Shown: positions 15,970 to 26,605 of the stretch, in pieces
Position numbering within the stretch: position 1 is the stretch's first letter
Layout: every line of letters begins with the position of its first letter
From: Nitrosomonas sp. Nm33
Lineage (GTDB): Bacteria > Pseudomonadota > Gammaproteobacteria > Burkholderiales > Nitrosomonadaceae
Reading direction: 5' to 3'
NCBI RefSeq assembly: GCF_900107265.1
Contig: NZ_FNPJ01000029.1
Span: 1 to 34,026 of the forward strand
DNA length: 34,026 nt
The notes under the pieces: model-generated
Told to the model about the DNA's origin: nothing
The model's database searches: none
What the model saw: only the letters and a program-made list of their open reading frames with translations
Position numbers and translations under genes: made by a program

Positions 15970-17790
15970 TCAATGGCGTCCAAGCAAACGACGCATGATA
16001 TGACGTAGCGTAAAACGCTGAAGAAGGGCCAATTCAGTATGAGCAGCCTTAAGTTCCAACTCTTTACTATGAAGGTGCTCATGAGCAGACTTAAGCTCCA
16101 ACTCTTTACTATGAAGGTTATGAAGGTGCTCATGAGCAACCTTAAGTTCCAACTCTTTAATATTAAGCTGCTCGCGTAATCCATCTGCATAGCGCTTTGA
16201 TTCGCTGAGTGCATGGCTCAGCGCTTCCTCTTGGGTCGCTGCCTGCTGATGAAAGCTATCGAGCTCTACCCGACTGCGGTGCAAATCTTCCCGAAGGCTT
16301 TGCAGATTAACTAATACTACCTGTGTGTTCAAGCAATGCCACCATTTTTCCAGGATTCGCTGCACGCTCGCCTGAATACGTTGCTGATCTCTCCAAATGC
16401 CTGAACCCATATTATCTATGCGATAGCTGGCACTGACGCCAGGGCAGTGCACAAACTCACCCAGTTGTAGGAGTTGCAACCAGAAATCCCAGTCTTCGTG
16501 TAAATCAAAACTCTCATCAAAGCGACAGCCCTGCTCCCATGCTCGGTGAACAAACAAAGCAGCGTGAATGGGAATGTAATTTTCCATGAGTAGCCGCGCT
16601 CGCGAGAACGCCGCATCAAATACATGGGTACGCTGCGCAGGTTCACCGCGCAAGCATTCAACCCCTGCATAGGCTAAAACTGCCTCAGGATGTTCCAGTA
16701 GCCCATCAACCAAACGCGCAATATGCTGCGGATGCAGCCAATCGTCATCATCCAGAAAAATCAGATATTTCCCTTTGGCGGCTTCAAGACCCACATTAGC
16801 TGCTCGGCTGCGGCCCAGCCGCTCAGCGTTACTGGTCAAGCTTAGAGGAAAACGTCCGCACCATTCATCCATTTTATGATGGTCAACACCTTTGGCATTA
16901 ACCACAACGATTTCGATATTCGAATAAGTTTGTAATGCTATTGAATCCAAAGCTTTCAGCAAGGTAGGGCGATCCATGCTACGAATGATGACACTGACCA
17001 AAGGTCTATCCCGGCTATCCAGTGCCAACCCCAACTCTTTCTGACGCATGTGCTCAGATTGATAAAGTTTGAGCGGATCATCGGCCAACTCTTCGGCAGC
17101 AACCAGAAAATAAGCCTCGGCAGCAGTCACTTCAGCAGGTAGCGTATAAGTCCGATAGCGATTAAGCGCAGCAATATCCAGATCGTAGCGCTGCTTTTCA
17201 TTCTGCGAAACAAAACATTGCATCGCCATCATCTTGCGCTCAGCAAGATCGCTGATATCCAGCAAACAGTTCGGACGCAACGGCATCCCCACTTCGTATA
17301 ACACTAATTGAATCGCTTTACCCATTCTCCGTACAGCTTCAACTGCTGCCATTCCCACTGCACGATGGTCTGGATGCATCTCCCAAACAGAAGGAGCATA
17401 AATCAGATCAACCTCTGTTTCATTGATAGCAGTCAAAATTTCCTGGACCAGTTTCTCACTATAGCAGACCTCTCGATCTCGATATGACCAGAAAACCAGA
17501 CTACCATACCCCAATATTTTGGCAGCTGCCTCACATTCACGCTGACGTTGAAGCGTATAATTTGCATATTCCTCTGCAAGAACACCATAACCACCATCCG
17601 AAACCACAACGACACGAACAGGAATACCTTGTTCAACATGGCGCATGATGGCACCTCCACATCCGAATACTTCATCATCTGGATGAGGTGCCAACACTAA
17701 TACATTTTTACAGGGAATGAATGACGTCGCTTGATAGGGAATAAGTAAATTTTCCAATAACTTCTCTCGCTCAATGAATAAACACTCCAA
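15970..17790 (-). CDS. PIG-L deacetylase - GT2 glycosyltransferase - coiled-coil fusion protein
   Basis: Three modules are visible in 606 residues. First is a PIG-L/LmbE-type zinc deacetylase (about 28-230) with PHPDDE at 35-40 and HPDH at 139-142 as metal and catalytic motifs; this family removes N-acetyl groups from sugars. Second is a GT2 domain (about 262-490) with PLVSVIIRSMDRP, AERLGRSRAANVGL and the metal site FLDDDDW at about 345-351. Third is a long charged coiled coil (about 500-590) whose last part is built of 14-residue repeats starting KELELK and containing HEHLH, ending in a basic amphipathic tail (LRHIMRRLLGRH). The start is TTG at 17790 with no obvious Shine-Dalgarno; a TTG at residue 12 preceded by GAGAAG is an alternative. 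It sits 26 bases after the methyltransferase fusion gene in one operon. Confidence 0.85.
   Translation of the reverse strand: MECLFIEREKLLENLLIPYQATSFIPCKNVLVLAPHPDDEVFGCGGAIMRHVEQGIPVRVVVVSDGGYGVLAEEYANYTLQRQRECEAAAKILGYGSLVFWSYRDREVCYSEKLVQEILTAINETEVDLIYAPSVWEMHPDHRAVGMAAVEAVRRMGKAIQLVLYEVGMPLRPNCLLDISDLAERKMMAMQCFVSQNEKQRYDLDIAALNRYRTYTLPAEVTAAEAYFLVAAEELADDPLKLYQSEHMRQKELGLALDSRDRPLVSVIIRSMDRPTLLKALDSIALQTYSNIEIVVVNAKGVDHHKMDEWCGRFPLSLTSNAERLGRSRAANVGLEAAKGKYLIFLDDDDWLHPQHIARLVDGLLEHPEAVLAYAGVECLRGEPAQRTHVFDAAFSRARLLMENYIPIHAALFVHRAWEQGCRFDESFDLHEDWDFWLQLLQLGEFVHCPGVSASYRIDNMGSGIWRDQQRIQASVQRILEKWWHCLNTQVVLVNLQSLREDLHRSRVELDSFHQQAATQEEALSHALSESKRYADGLREQLNIKELELKVAHEHLHNLHSKELELKSAHEHLHSKELELKAAHTELALLQRFTLRHIMRRLLGRH
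16038..16175 (-). repeat. In-frame tandem repeat, 42-bp units, encoding coiled-coil heptads
   Basis: Three copies of a unit of about 42 bp lie in tandem. Plus-strand copies begin ATGAGCAGCC near 16039, ATGAGCAGAC at 16081 and ATGAGCAACC near 16132. Copy two carries a 9-bp in-frame insertion (TTATGAAGG) and copy three decays at its end. Each unit encodes 14 residues, two heptads, around KELELK-x-AHEHLH. All length differences are multiples of three, so the reading frame and heptad register are largely preserved. It spans about residues 538-584 of the fusion protein. Confidence 0.8.
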
Positions 17791-17816
17791 ACGATGATAA
17801 AACAGTCAAGCTGTTT

Positions 17817-19682
17817 TCACCTGAAATCCATATCCCCGCTCATCAGCCACCAGCGATTACGTAGCGTCTCTAGCGCTGGACCGGCACTCCAGGCATTGGC
17901 TGGAATACGAATAGGTAACGCTTGCTGAATACCGCCTGTCGCAACAAAATACGAAGCAAAATTTTCGGTAATTTGGCAACTTAACCGATGATGACCACTC
18001 ATACCCGCTATTCTTCTTGCGTGTATTATTAGTAACGGAATTTCCTTTAATGGCGAAACGAGATCGGTGATTTCACAACCTTCTGGATTATGTCGCAGCA
18101 CTAACACTCCGCGTACTTTCCTACCAAATCGATTGATTACCAATACAATCTGGTAATGCTGGTGAGGATGACTGAGATAGCGATCGCGCAAGTATGTCCA
18201 ATCGCGCACGCCGACTAACGCCTCCTGCAAATCCGCAACCATACTTTGCCAACATTGAGCAATCGCCGTAACAATCCAGTTTTCATTAACGTTCGAGCTA
18301 TCCACAACATGTAATCGCGTTAGCCATCGCGGTGTTTTGGCTAAGGGCTGCCACTCTATCTCACTCATTTGCCCCGTTTCAACATATAATCCCTGCCGTT
18401 CTGCTACTTTCATGGCTCGTTCGTTGGGAAATCCAAATCCTAGCAAATAAGGCTTACCATAGCCTATATAGCGTTCCAGAAAGGTAGCCGCCATCAGGAA
18501 AAAGGGGCCTTTTTTTGTCAAAGTGCCACGTTTTGCTGAATCGACCATAACATCACCAATCTGGACTGCTATTTGCGGTTGACCAAAATAAAAAATTTTC
18601 CGAACCATACCGCCATAATGAGCAATTAATTGATTCTCATACCATACTCCGATTGCACGACCTCGCCCTGTACCATATTTCCAGTGCCACATAGCAGGGG
18701 TCATGCTGTGACCAAAAGTTTGCTCAAATAAAGCTAGCATATCAGGAACCTGATTTTTTTCGAGTAAACGCAAACGCCACCGCGGTTGCTGTTTTTTTCT
18801 GAAGTGCAGTAATGCATAGCCAAATCGTCCGCACGCATATTTTTCTTGATATAGCTGGTTAGATTCGTCCAGTTTCTCAAGACACTCAGCATTCAAGGAA
18901 AGATCATTCATCAACCGCTGCCGCTGTAGCGTCGTCACACGAAGCAAATAATCCAGTGTAGGTGCGGCCATTCTAGATAAATCTAGCTGTTCAACCAATT
19001 CAAATCCCAAGCGAGTGGCTAATGCCAGCATATCACTTAGCAAATGCAATCCTTCCACACCGGCTTCGACTCGACGCAAAGCAAATTCGTCAACTATGAG
19101 CAAGCTACCGCCTTCTGGTAGTAAATCCAACCCTTTGTTAAAAATGACTAATGGTTCAATATATTGAGCAGACTCCTGAAATAAAAGGACATCAAAACTA
19201 TCTTGCGCTGCTTCAAAATCCTCCAAACGCTGGCAAGCCACTTGTGCTTGTGTGCCTAAGCGTTTATGTATCAGTGTGATTTGTTGAGCATCCGGCGTGA
19301 TGCCGTTAACCTGATACCCTTTCTGGGTAAGTAAAGAAAATGTTGTTCCCAGACCTATCCCCACTTCCAGGATGCGACAAGGTGCAGAAGGCAAGCGATT
19401 CAAAAGCAAGTCTGTTGAATATTGCTGCGCTGCGCAAAGATCGGTTTGATTTTCCTGGAACAATCCATAATGCAAATAATCCGCTCGACCTTCCTGAAGC
19501 AACAAAGCATGAGCATAAACATTAAGTGGAAAAGCTAAATCCTTATAGGGAGAAGAAGTATCAGAGCTTATATAGACATTATTACCATGGGGAGAAAAAG
19601 GAAGGGCTCTGTTATTGGGAGATACTCTGTTTAGATCCAAGCGGGACAATCGATCAAACTGGAGTTCCTTATTTTCCATCAT
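17817..19682 (-). CDS. SAM-dependent methyltransferase - GNAT acyltransferase fusion
   Basis: The product has 621 residues. The N-terminal part contains a class I methyltransferase: EGRADYLHYGLF, then RILEVGIGLGTTF as the SAM-binding motif I, followed by GYQVNGITPD, and a motif IV-like DVLLFQESAQYI. The C-terminal part resembles GNAT acyltransferases of the type found in sugar-modification loci (TFGHSMTPAMWHWKYGTGRG, AIGVWYENQLIAHYGGM, GFGFPNERAMKVAERQGL). The start chosen is ATG 19682, because GGAGAG lies 4 bases before it; a TTG further upstream at 19709 is in frame but lacks support. The gene overlaps the end of wzt by 14 bases, so translation is probably coupled. A role in modifying or capping the glycan chain is inferred from context. 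Confidence 0.8.
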   Translation of the reverse strand: MMENKELQFDRLSRLDLNRVSPNNRALPFSPHGNNVYISSDTSSPYKDLAFPLNVYAHALLLQEGRADYLHYGLFQENQTDLCAAQQYSTDLLLNRLPSAPCRILEVGIGLGTTFSLLTQKGYQVNGITPDAQQITLIHKRLGTQAQVACQRLEDFEAAQDSFDVLLFQESAQYIEPLVIFNKGLDLLPEGGSLLIVDEFALRRVEAGVEGLHLLSDMLALATRLGFELVEQLDLSRMAAPTLDYLLRVTTLQRQRLMNDLSLNAECLEKLDESNQLYQEKYACGRFGYALLHFRKKQQPRWRLRLLEKNQVPDMLALFEQTFGHSMTPAMWHWKYGTGRGRAIGVWYENQLIAHYGGMVRKIFYFGQPQIAVQIGDVMVDSAKRGTLTKKGPFFLMAATFLERYIGYGKPYLLGFGFPNERAMKVAERQGLYVETGQMSEIEWQPLAKTPRWLTRLHVVDSSNVNENWIVTAIAQCWQSMVADLQEALVGVRDWTYLRDRYLSHPHQHYQIVLVINRFGRKVRGVLVLRHNPEGCEITDLVSPLKEIPLLIIHARRIAGMSGHHRLSCQITENFASYFVATGGIQQALPIRIPANAWSAGPALETLRNRWWLMSGDMDFR

Positions 19683-20946
19683 CAACTCTCCAGATATGCG
19701 GTACAGCAAAATAACCCTGCAATCTTCCTTCCTGTTCTATACGCAACGTAGCCACCCCGTTTGCTGAATCATATAGGTGTATACCCTGCTCGCAAAGTAG
19801 ATAGACACTGATCAAATACTCCCCTTTGAGTAAGGGCAAGCGCTCAAAAACAGCACTAATCTGTCCAGCCCCATTATGAGTACGCTCCAATGTAACCTGA
19901 TCTTCCCAAGTAGCTGCACTCGTGAGCATACGTCCATCCATGGCATGCAGTGTAACCGCAACTGTCGGACAGGGAATCGCAGGATCAGAAACAAACGATA
20001 CTTTCACCCTAACCGTGGATTGACCACTTTTAACAATAGCGTCACAAGAACTTTTTCCCTCGATATCAACATCTACTTTATCCAAACGCGCATGTCCACT
20101 CACATATCCACCAGTAGGGGGCGAATTAGCCGGCACAACTTCCTCGCGAGGTGCAGTAGCTTGCTCGGTTGTAGTTAGGACACTTCTGTCTAAAAATGTC
20201 TGATAAGCAGATACCACATGCTTTACATCCCCTTCTGCCATCAGCTTACCCTGATTGATCCAAAGCGCCCGGGAACACATTGACTCAATTTGGAAAAGAG
20301 AATGGGAACAAAATAAGATTGTCTTGCCACTTTCTTTCAATTGCATGATGCGATTAAAAGATTTTCGTGCAAATGAACCATCGCCAACTGATAATGCTTC
20401 ATCAATGATCAGAATATCAGGATCAATGCTCACTGCTACCGAAAACGCCAATCGCACATACATTCCACTCGAATAAGTTTTGACCGGTTGATCAATAAAA
20501 TGCCGAATTTCTGAAAAATCGATAATTTGTTCGATTCGATCTGCGATTTCTTCTTGAGTTAGGCCCAGAATGGCGGCATTTAACCAGATATTTTCACGCC
20601 CAGTAAACTCCGGATTAAATCCAGCTCCTAGTTCCAGTAAGGCTGCCAAATGGCCATTTACCTCTACTTTGCCACAGGTTGGTGTCAATGTGCCACAAAT
20701 GAGTTGTAATAAAGTTGACTTACCTGAGCCATTGCGCCCAATGATTCCTATTACTTCACCCGGCATTATTTCTAGATTGATTCCCTGTAGAGCCCATAAC
20801 TCCCGGTAATACTGGCGTCTACCACGCCATAAAAACTGCTTTAAACGATCTTTAGGTTGTGCATATAGCTGATAACATTTACCAAGATCATGTGCAGAGA
20901 CGGCAGGTTGTAAGGACGCTGATTTTTGGCTGATATCCAAGCTCAT
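19669..20946 (-). CDS. wzt: Polysaccharide ABC transporter ATP-binding protein with C-terminal Wzt-type domain
   Basis: The protein is 425 residues from ATG 20946, which has AGGAA about 8 bases upstream; a TTG two codons earlier is less likely. Residues about 20-250 are a nucleotide-binding domain of the Wzt/TagH/KpsT-like class, with Walker A GRNGSGKST at 70-78. The characteristic degenerate signature YSSGM is at 158-162, Walker B LIIDEAL near 179-185 and the H-loop SHS near 215. Residues about 280-420 match the extra C-terminal beta-sandwich of Wzt proteins that binds the modified end of an O-polysaccharide before export. The partner permease Wzm, normally encoded just upstream, is not present; upstream lies only the dnaA regulatory gap. 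It is the first gene of the glycan cluster. Confidence 0.88.
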   Translation of the reverse strand: MSLDISQKSASLQPAVSAHDLGKCYQLYAQPKDRLKQFLWRGRRQYYRELWALQGINLEIMPGEVIGIIGRNGSGKSTLLQLICGTLTPTCGKVEVNGHLAALLELGAGFNPEFTGRENIWLNAAILGLTQEEIADRIEQIIDFSEIRHFIDQPVKTYSSGMYVRLAFSVAVSIDPDILIIDEALSVGDGSFARKSFNRIMQLKESGKTILFCSHSLFQIESMCSRALWINQGKLMAEGDVKHVVSAYQTFLDRSVLTTTEQATAPREEVVPANSPPTGGYVSGHARLDKVDVDIEGKSSCDAIVKSGQSTVRVKVSFVSDPAIPCPTVAVTLHAMDGRMLTSAATWEDQVTLERTHNGAGQISAVFERLPLLKGEYLISVYLLCEQGIHLYDSANGVATLRIEQEGRLQGYFAVPHIWRVDDGK

Positions 20947-21312
20947 CAACAATTCCTTATATATTTTTAAAATTGGAATTTCGTGCTGCTGTTATAAGCA
21001 CTAATAGCAAGAATCGAAAAGTAACTTCATATTGATAAACACGGCGCCTATAATAAGTAATAAGCTTATTTCCACACGAAAAATACTAAATCACAAGCGC
21101 TTTATTATACTATTGTTGATTACAAAACGACGGCCTCTCAAAAATTTGGTATCAATCCTCCTCTTTAAAAGTGCAAACTTTGTTCTAATGATCAAGCACT
21201 TTTAGAATTTTTGGAAATGAGATTTCCACGCATATTCATACATCAGTGTAGAATACACCATGTAAAAATTGCAGTTTAAGATAAATTTCAGATTAACTAG
21301 AATCTTCCACTT
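20947..21312. promoter_or_regulatory. AT-rich divergent intergenic region between wzt and dnaA, rich in dyads
   Basis: This 366-base gap holds no gene I can support. It must contain the divergent promoters for dnaA and the glycan cluster, although no hexamer pair stands out. Four inverted repeats are visible: AATAAGCTTATT at 21059-21070; TAAAAGTGC at 21166-21174 with GCACTTTTA at 21196-21204; TGGAAATgagATTTCCA at 21212-21228; and GTGTAgaaTACAC at 21246-21258. A TTTCCACA near 21070 is a poor DnaA-box match (7/9). This is the point where gene orientation flips. Confidence 0.6.
21212..21228. repeat. Perfect 7-bp inverted repeat upstream of dnaA
   Basis: TGGAAAT and ATTTCCA are separated by GAG, about 85 bases before the dnaA start codon. 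The symmetry and position would suit a dimeric regulator binding near the dnaA promoter, but the protein is unknown. Confidence 0.5.
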
Positions 21313-22683
21313 ATGCAGGCAATAGAAACTTTCTGGTACTCTTGTCTTAAGCATTTCAAGAAAGAGCTAAATGCCCAACAATTTAATACCTGGATTAAAC
21401 CATTACAATTAGATATTTCTGGAAGTTGTGACGATCAACCAGTATTGATTGCACCGAATCGATTCGTCCTACAATGGGTTAAAGACAATTTTATACCTCA
21501 TATTGAGGTGATGGCTCAACAACATTTTTCTAAGAAAATTCACTTTCAGTTAATAATTGGAAATACAGTTGAAGCAAAAATCTCTGACGACAAAAATTCA
21601 CGCAATGTAAACAATAACTCTGTCCAGTCACTTGCTACTAAGCCTGTACCCAAAAAAAGAAACGCGAGTCATCTTAATCCAAATTTTACTTTTGACAGCT
21701 TTGTTACTGGCAAAGCCAATCAACTCGCTCGGGCTGGTGCAATCCAGGTTGCCGAACGACCCGGAATTGCTTATAACCCGTTATTCATATATGGTGGAGT
21801 TGGTTTAGGCAAAACGCATTTAATTCAAGCTATTGGTAATTCTGTTTTAGAAAACGATCATGAAGCAAAAGTACGCTACGTTCATGCTGAAAAATATGTT
21901 TCTGATGTAGTCAGTGCCTACCAACATAAGTCCTTTGATAAATTCAAATTGTATTATCACTCGCTAGATGTTTTACTTGTTGATGATGTTCAATTTTTTG
22001 GTGGCAAAACTCGCACTCAAGAAGAATTTTTCTACGCTTTCAATACACTGGTTGAAGCTCATAAACAAGTTATCATCACTTGTGATAGTTATCCAAAAGA
22101 AATATCGGGTTTAGAAGAGCGTCTTGTATCAAGATTTGGCTGGGGTTTAACGGTAGCAGTTGAACCACCAGAGTTAGAAATGCGGGTGGCTATTCTATTG
22201 AAGAAGGCATCGATAGATAAAATCGTTCTAGATGAAAATGTCGCTTTTTTTGTCGCTAAGCATATCCGCTCCAATGTTCGTGAATTGGAAGGTGCTCTAA
22301 AGCGAATACTGGCTTATTCTCGTTTTACAGGTCATCCTCTCTCCTTGGAGTTAGCAAAAGAGGCATTGAAAGATTTGTTAGCCGTTCAGAATCGACAAAT
22401 CTCCATCGAGAATATCCAAAAAACTGTTGCTGATTACTACAAAATCAAAGTAGCTGAGATGTACTCTAAAAAACGTACGCGTATCGTGGCAAGACCTAGG
22501 CAGATTGCTATGGCAATTGCAAAAGAACTCACGCAATTAAGCTTACCTGATATCGGTGAAGCCTTCGGAGGACGAGATCACACAACCGTATTACATGCTC
22601 ACCGAAAAATCACAGAATTACGCTCTTCTGATCCCACTGTAAGCCGTGATTTTAACGCTTTATTGCATATTCTGCGGGGTTGA
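21313..22683 (+). CDS. dnaA: Chromosomal replication initiator protein DnaA
   Basis: DnaA binds 9-mer boxes at oriC, forms an ATP-dependent filament and melts the origin; it is also a transcription factor. The 456-residue product is normal length. Domain I spans about 1-85 ([10 protein letters not shown] motif) and a polar linker about 90-118. The AAA+ domain has Walker A GGVGLGKT at 161-168, Walker B LLVDD at 221-225 and the arginine-finger region LVSRFGWGL. Domain IV carries the DNA-binding signature [15 protein letters not shown] near the C-terminus. The ATG start is followed by a family-typical N-terminus, although the upstream Shine-Dalgarno is weak. dnaN and gyrB follow in the same direction. 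Confidence 0.98.
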   Translation: MQAIETFWYSCLKHFKKELNAQQFNTWIKPLQLDISGSCDDQPVLIAPNRFVLQWVKDNFIPHIEVMAQQHFSKKIHFQLIIGNTVEAKISDDKNSRNVNNNSVQSLATKPVPKKRNASHLNPNFTFDSFVTGKANQLARAGAIQVAERPGIAYNPLFIYGGVGLGKTHLIQAIGNSVLENDHEAKVRYVHAEKYVSDVVSAYQHKSFDKFKLYYHSLDVLLVDDVQFFGGKTRTQEEFFYAFNTLVEAHKQVIITCDSYPKEISGLEERLVSRFGWGLTVAVEPPELEMRVAILLKKASIDKIVLDENVAFFVAKHIRSNVRELEGALKRILAYSRFTGHPLSLELAKEALKDLLAVQNRQISIENIQKTVADYYKIKVAEMYSKKRTRIVARPRQIAMAIAKELTQLSLPDIGEAFGGRDHTTVLHAHRKITELRSSDPTVSRDFNALLHILRG

Positions 22684-22899
22684 CGCCGATAGTTTGTAAA
22701 AATTTGTAAATAAAATTTGAATAATTTGGGGATAACTGTAACTAAAATTAAATTCTTAAATTTATCCACAAATTATCCAATTAAAATTCTTATTTTATAC
22801 AAGGCAAAAATTCCATTTATCTCATTGATTTTTATTTTATTTTTTAAGATATACCAGAATTACCTTATCTTTATATATTATTACTGAAAGTTAAATTTT
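22684..22899. other. Candidate chromosomal origin (oriC) in the dnaA-dnaN gap
   Basis: The 216-base gap is strikingly AT-rich and carries a cluster of DnaA-box-like 9-mers. TTATCCACA at 22762-22770 (plus) matches the consensus perfectly. TTATCCCCA at 22727-22735 (minus strand) matches 8 of 9, and TTATCCAAT at 22773-22781 matches 7 of 9. To the right, about 22783-22890 is nearly pure A/T and could serve as the unwinding element. Gene orientation diverges just to the left of this locus. A role as oriC or as part of a bipartite origin is inferred; the gap must also hold any dnaN promoter. Confidence 0.55.
22762..22770 (+). promoter_or_regulatory. Consensus DnaA box
   Basis: TTATCCACA is an exact match to the high-affinity DnaA 9-mer, flanked by a degenerate copy 11 bases to the right and an inverted 8/9 copy 35 bases to the left. 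Confidence 0.7.
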
Positions 22900-24021
22900 A
22901 TGAATTTAATAAAAGCTAACCGGGATTTTTTGCTAAAACCTTTGCAAACTGTCAGTGGTATTGTCGAACGTCGTCATACTTTACCAATACTTTCCAACGT
23001 CCTTATCAAGAAAGAGAATGGAAAGATTATTTTTGTAACTACTGATCTTGAAATAGAAATTGAAACGTATTTTCAAGCTTCTGAAACGGTGATCGCACAG
23101 GAATTCTCCGCTGTTACTGTTTCAGCAAAAAAGATGTTAGATATCTTGCGTACTTTTCCTTCCGATACAGAAGTTACCCTATCAAAAATTGATAATCGGG
23201 TACAGGTTAATGCAGATAAAAGCCGTTTTAGTTTGCAAATACTTTCTGCAGATGATTTTCCGAGAATGACTAAGGAAGAGATTCCTGAGATCACACTTAG
23301 ACTCTCGCAACAAAATTTTAAAAATCTTCTTCACTTAGTCCAATATGCTATGGCACAGCAGGATATTCGCTATTATCTGAATGGTTTATTGCTTTTAATC
23401 GAAGGCAACCAATTGAAGGTTATAGCTACTGATAGTCATCGTCTTAGCTATAGTTCTATTGAATTGGAAAATGAATGGGAAAGAAAAGAAACAATCATTC
23501 CTCGGAAAACCGTGCAGGAACTTTCAAAATTGCTTAATGATAATGATGAGCCTGTTGCTATCGAAATCTTTCCAAAAAAGATACGCTTTATCTTTTCTGA
23601 TGTTGTATTGATTTCCAAAGTTATCGAAGGAAAATTTCCAGATTTCAATCGTGCGATTCCTACAAATAATACCAAACAATTCAATATAAATCGCCAAAGC
23701 TTTCTGCAAGGGTTGCAACGAGTTGCCATCCTATCCAATGCGAGTGAAAAATTTCGAGGAGTAAGACTAATTATTTCAAGTGGCGTGTTAAGTATCGTTT
23801 GTAAAAATAGTGAACAAGAAGAAGCCCAAGAAGATCTCGAAATTGACTATAACCAAGATACTATCGATATCAGTTTTAATATTACTTATTTATTGGATGT
23901 ACTGAATAATCTCAATAATGACAGCGTTCAATGTGCTTTTGAAAATGCCAATAGTAGTACTTTGATAACCATTCCAGGGAATGATCATTTTAAATATGTT
24001 GTGATGCCGATGCGACTGTAA
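22900..24021 (+). CDS. dnaN: DNA polymerase III beta subunit (sliding clamp)
   Basis: The beta clamp is a ring-shaped homodimer that tethers polymerase III and many repair proteins to DNA. The 373-residue product has the usual three repeated domains. The N-terminus (LLKPLQTVSGIVERRHTLPILSNVLI) is characteristic, a central SHRLSYSSIELE segment matches the second domain, and the C-terminus ends in VVMPMRL, where the conserved MPMRL tail helps form the client-peptide pocket. The ATG start has GAAAG about 10 bases upstream. It follows dnaA after the putative origin and precedes gyrB by 76 bases. Confidence 0.98.
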   Translation: MNLIKANRDFLLKPLQTVSGIVERRHTLPILSNVLIKKENGKIIFVTTDLEIEIETYFQASETVIAQEFSAVTVSAKKMLDILRTFPSDTEVTLSKIDNRVQVNADKSRFSLQILSADDFPRMTKEEIPEITLRLSQQNFKNLLHLVQYAMAQQDIRYYLNGLLLLIEGNQLKVIATDSHRLSYSSIELENEWERKETIIPRKTVQELSKLLNDNDEPVAIEIFPKKIRFIFSDVVLISKVIEGKFPDFNRAIPTNNTKQFNINRQSFLQGLQRVAILSNASEKFRGVRLIISSGVLSIVCKNSEQEEAQEDLEIDYNQDTIDISFNITYLLDVLNNLNNDSVQCAFENANSSTLITIPGNDHFKYVVMPMRL

Positions 24022-24091
24022 AAAAAGAAAAAAATCCCCAAATTATTTTTATTAGGCAAAATATTTTTTCAACAAGTACTACTAAAAGTGA

Positions 24092-26509
<2,418 letters not shown>

Positions 26510-26605
26510 AGGAATTCAGTCTCTATGAAACAAAATACTTGATCTATTTCACAAATCATTTTGAAATCATCACTTGGTATTTGCATTTTTTATATTTTTT
26601 GAATC

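Noticed and set aside
16038-16175. Repeats considered as a CRISPR array
   Set aside because: Units are contiguous without unique spacers, lie in frame within a gene and encode heptads.
15945-16214. A second long open frame (89 codons) antiparallel in register to the coiled-coil repeats
   Set aside because: It overlaps the C-terminus of the PIG-L/GT2 fusion on the same strand in another frame. Its openness and internal repetition come from the tandem 42-bp DNA repeat, not from coding.
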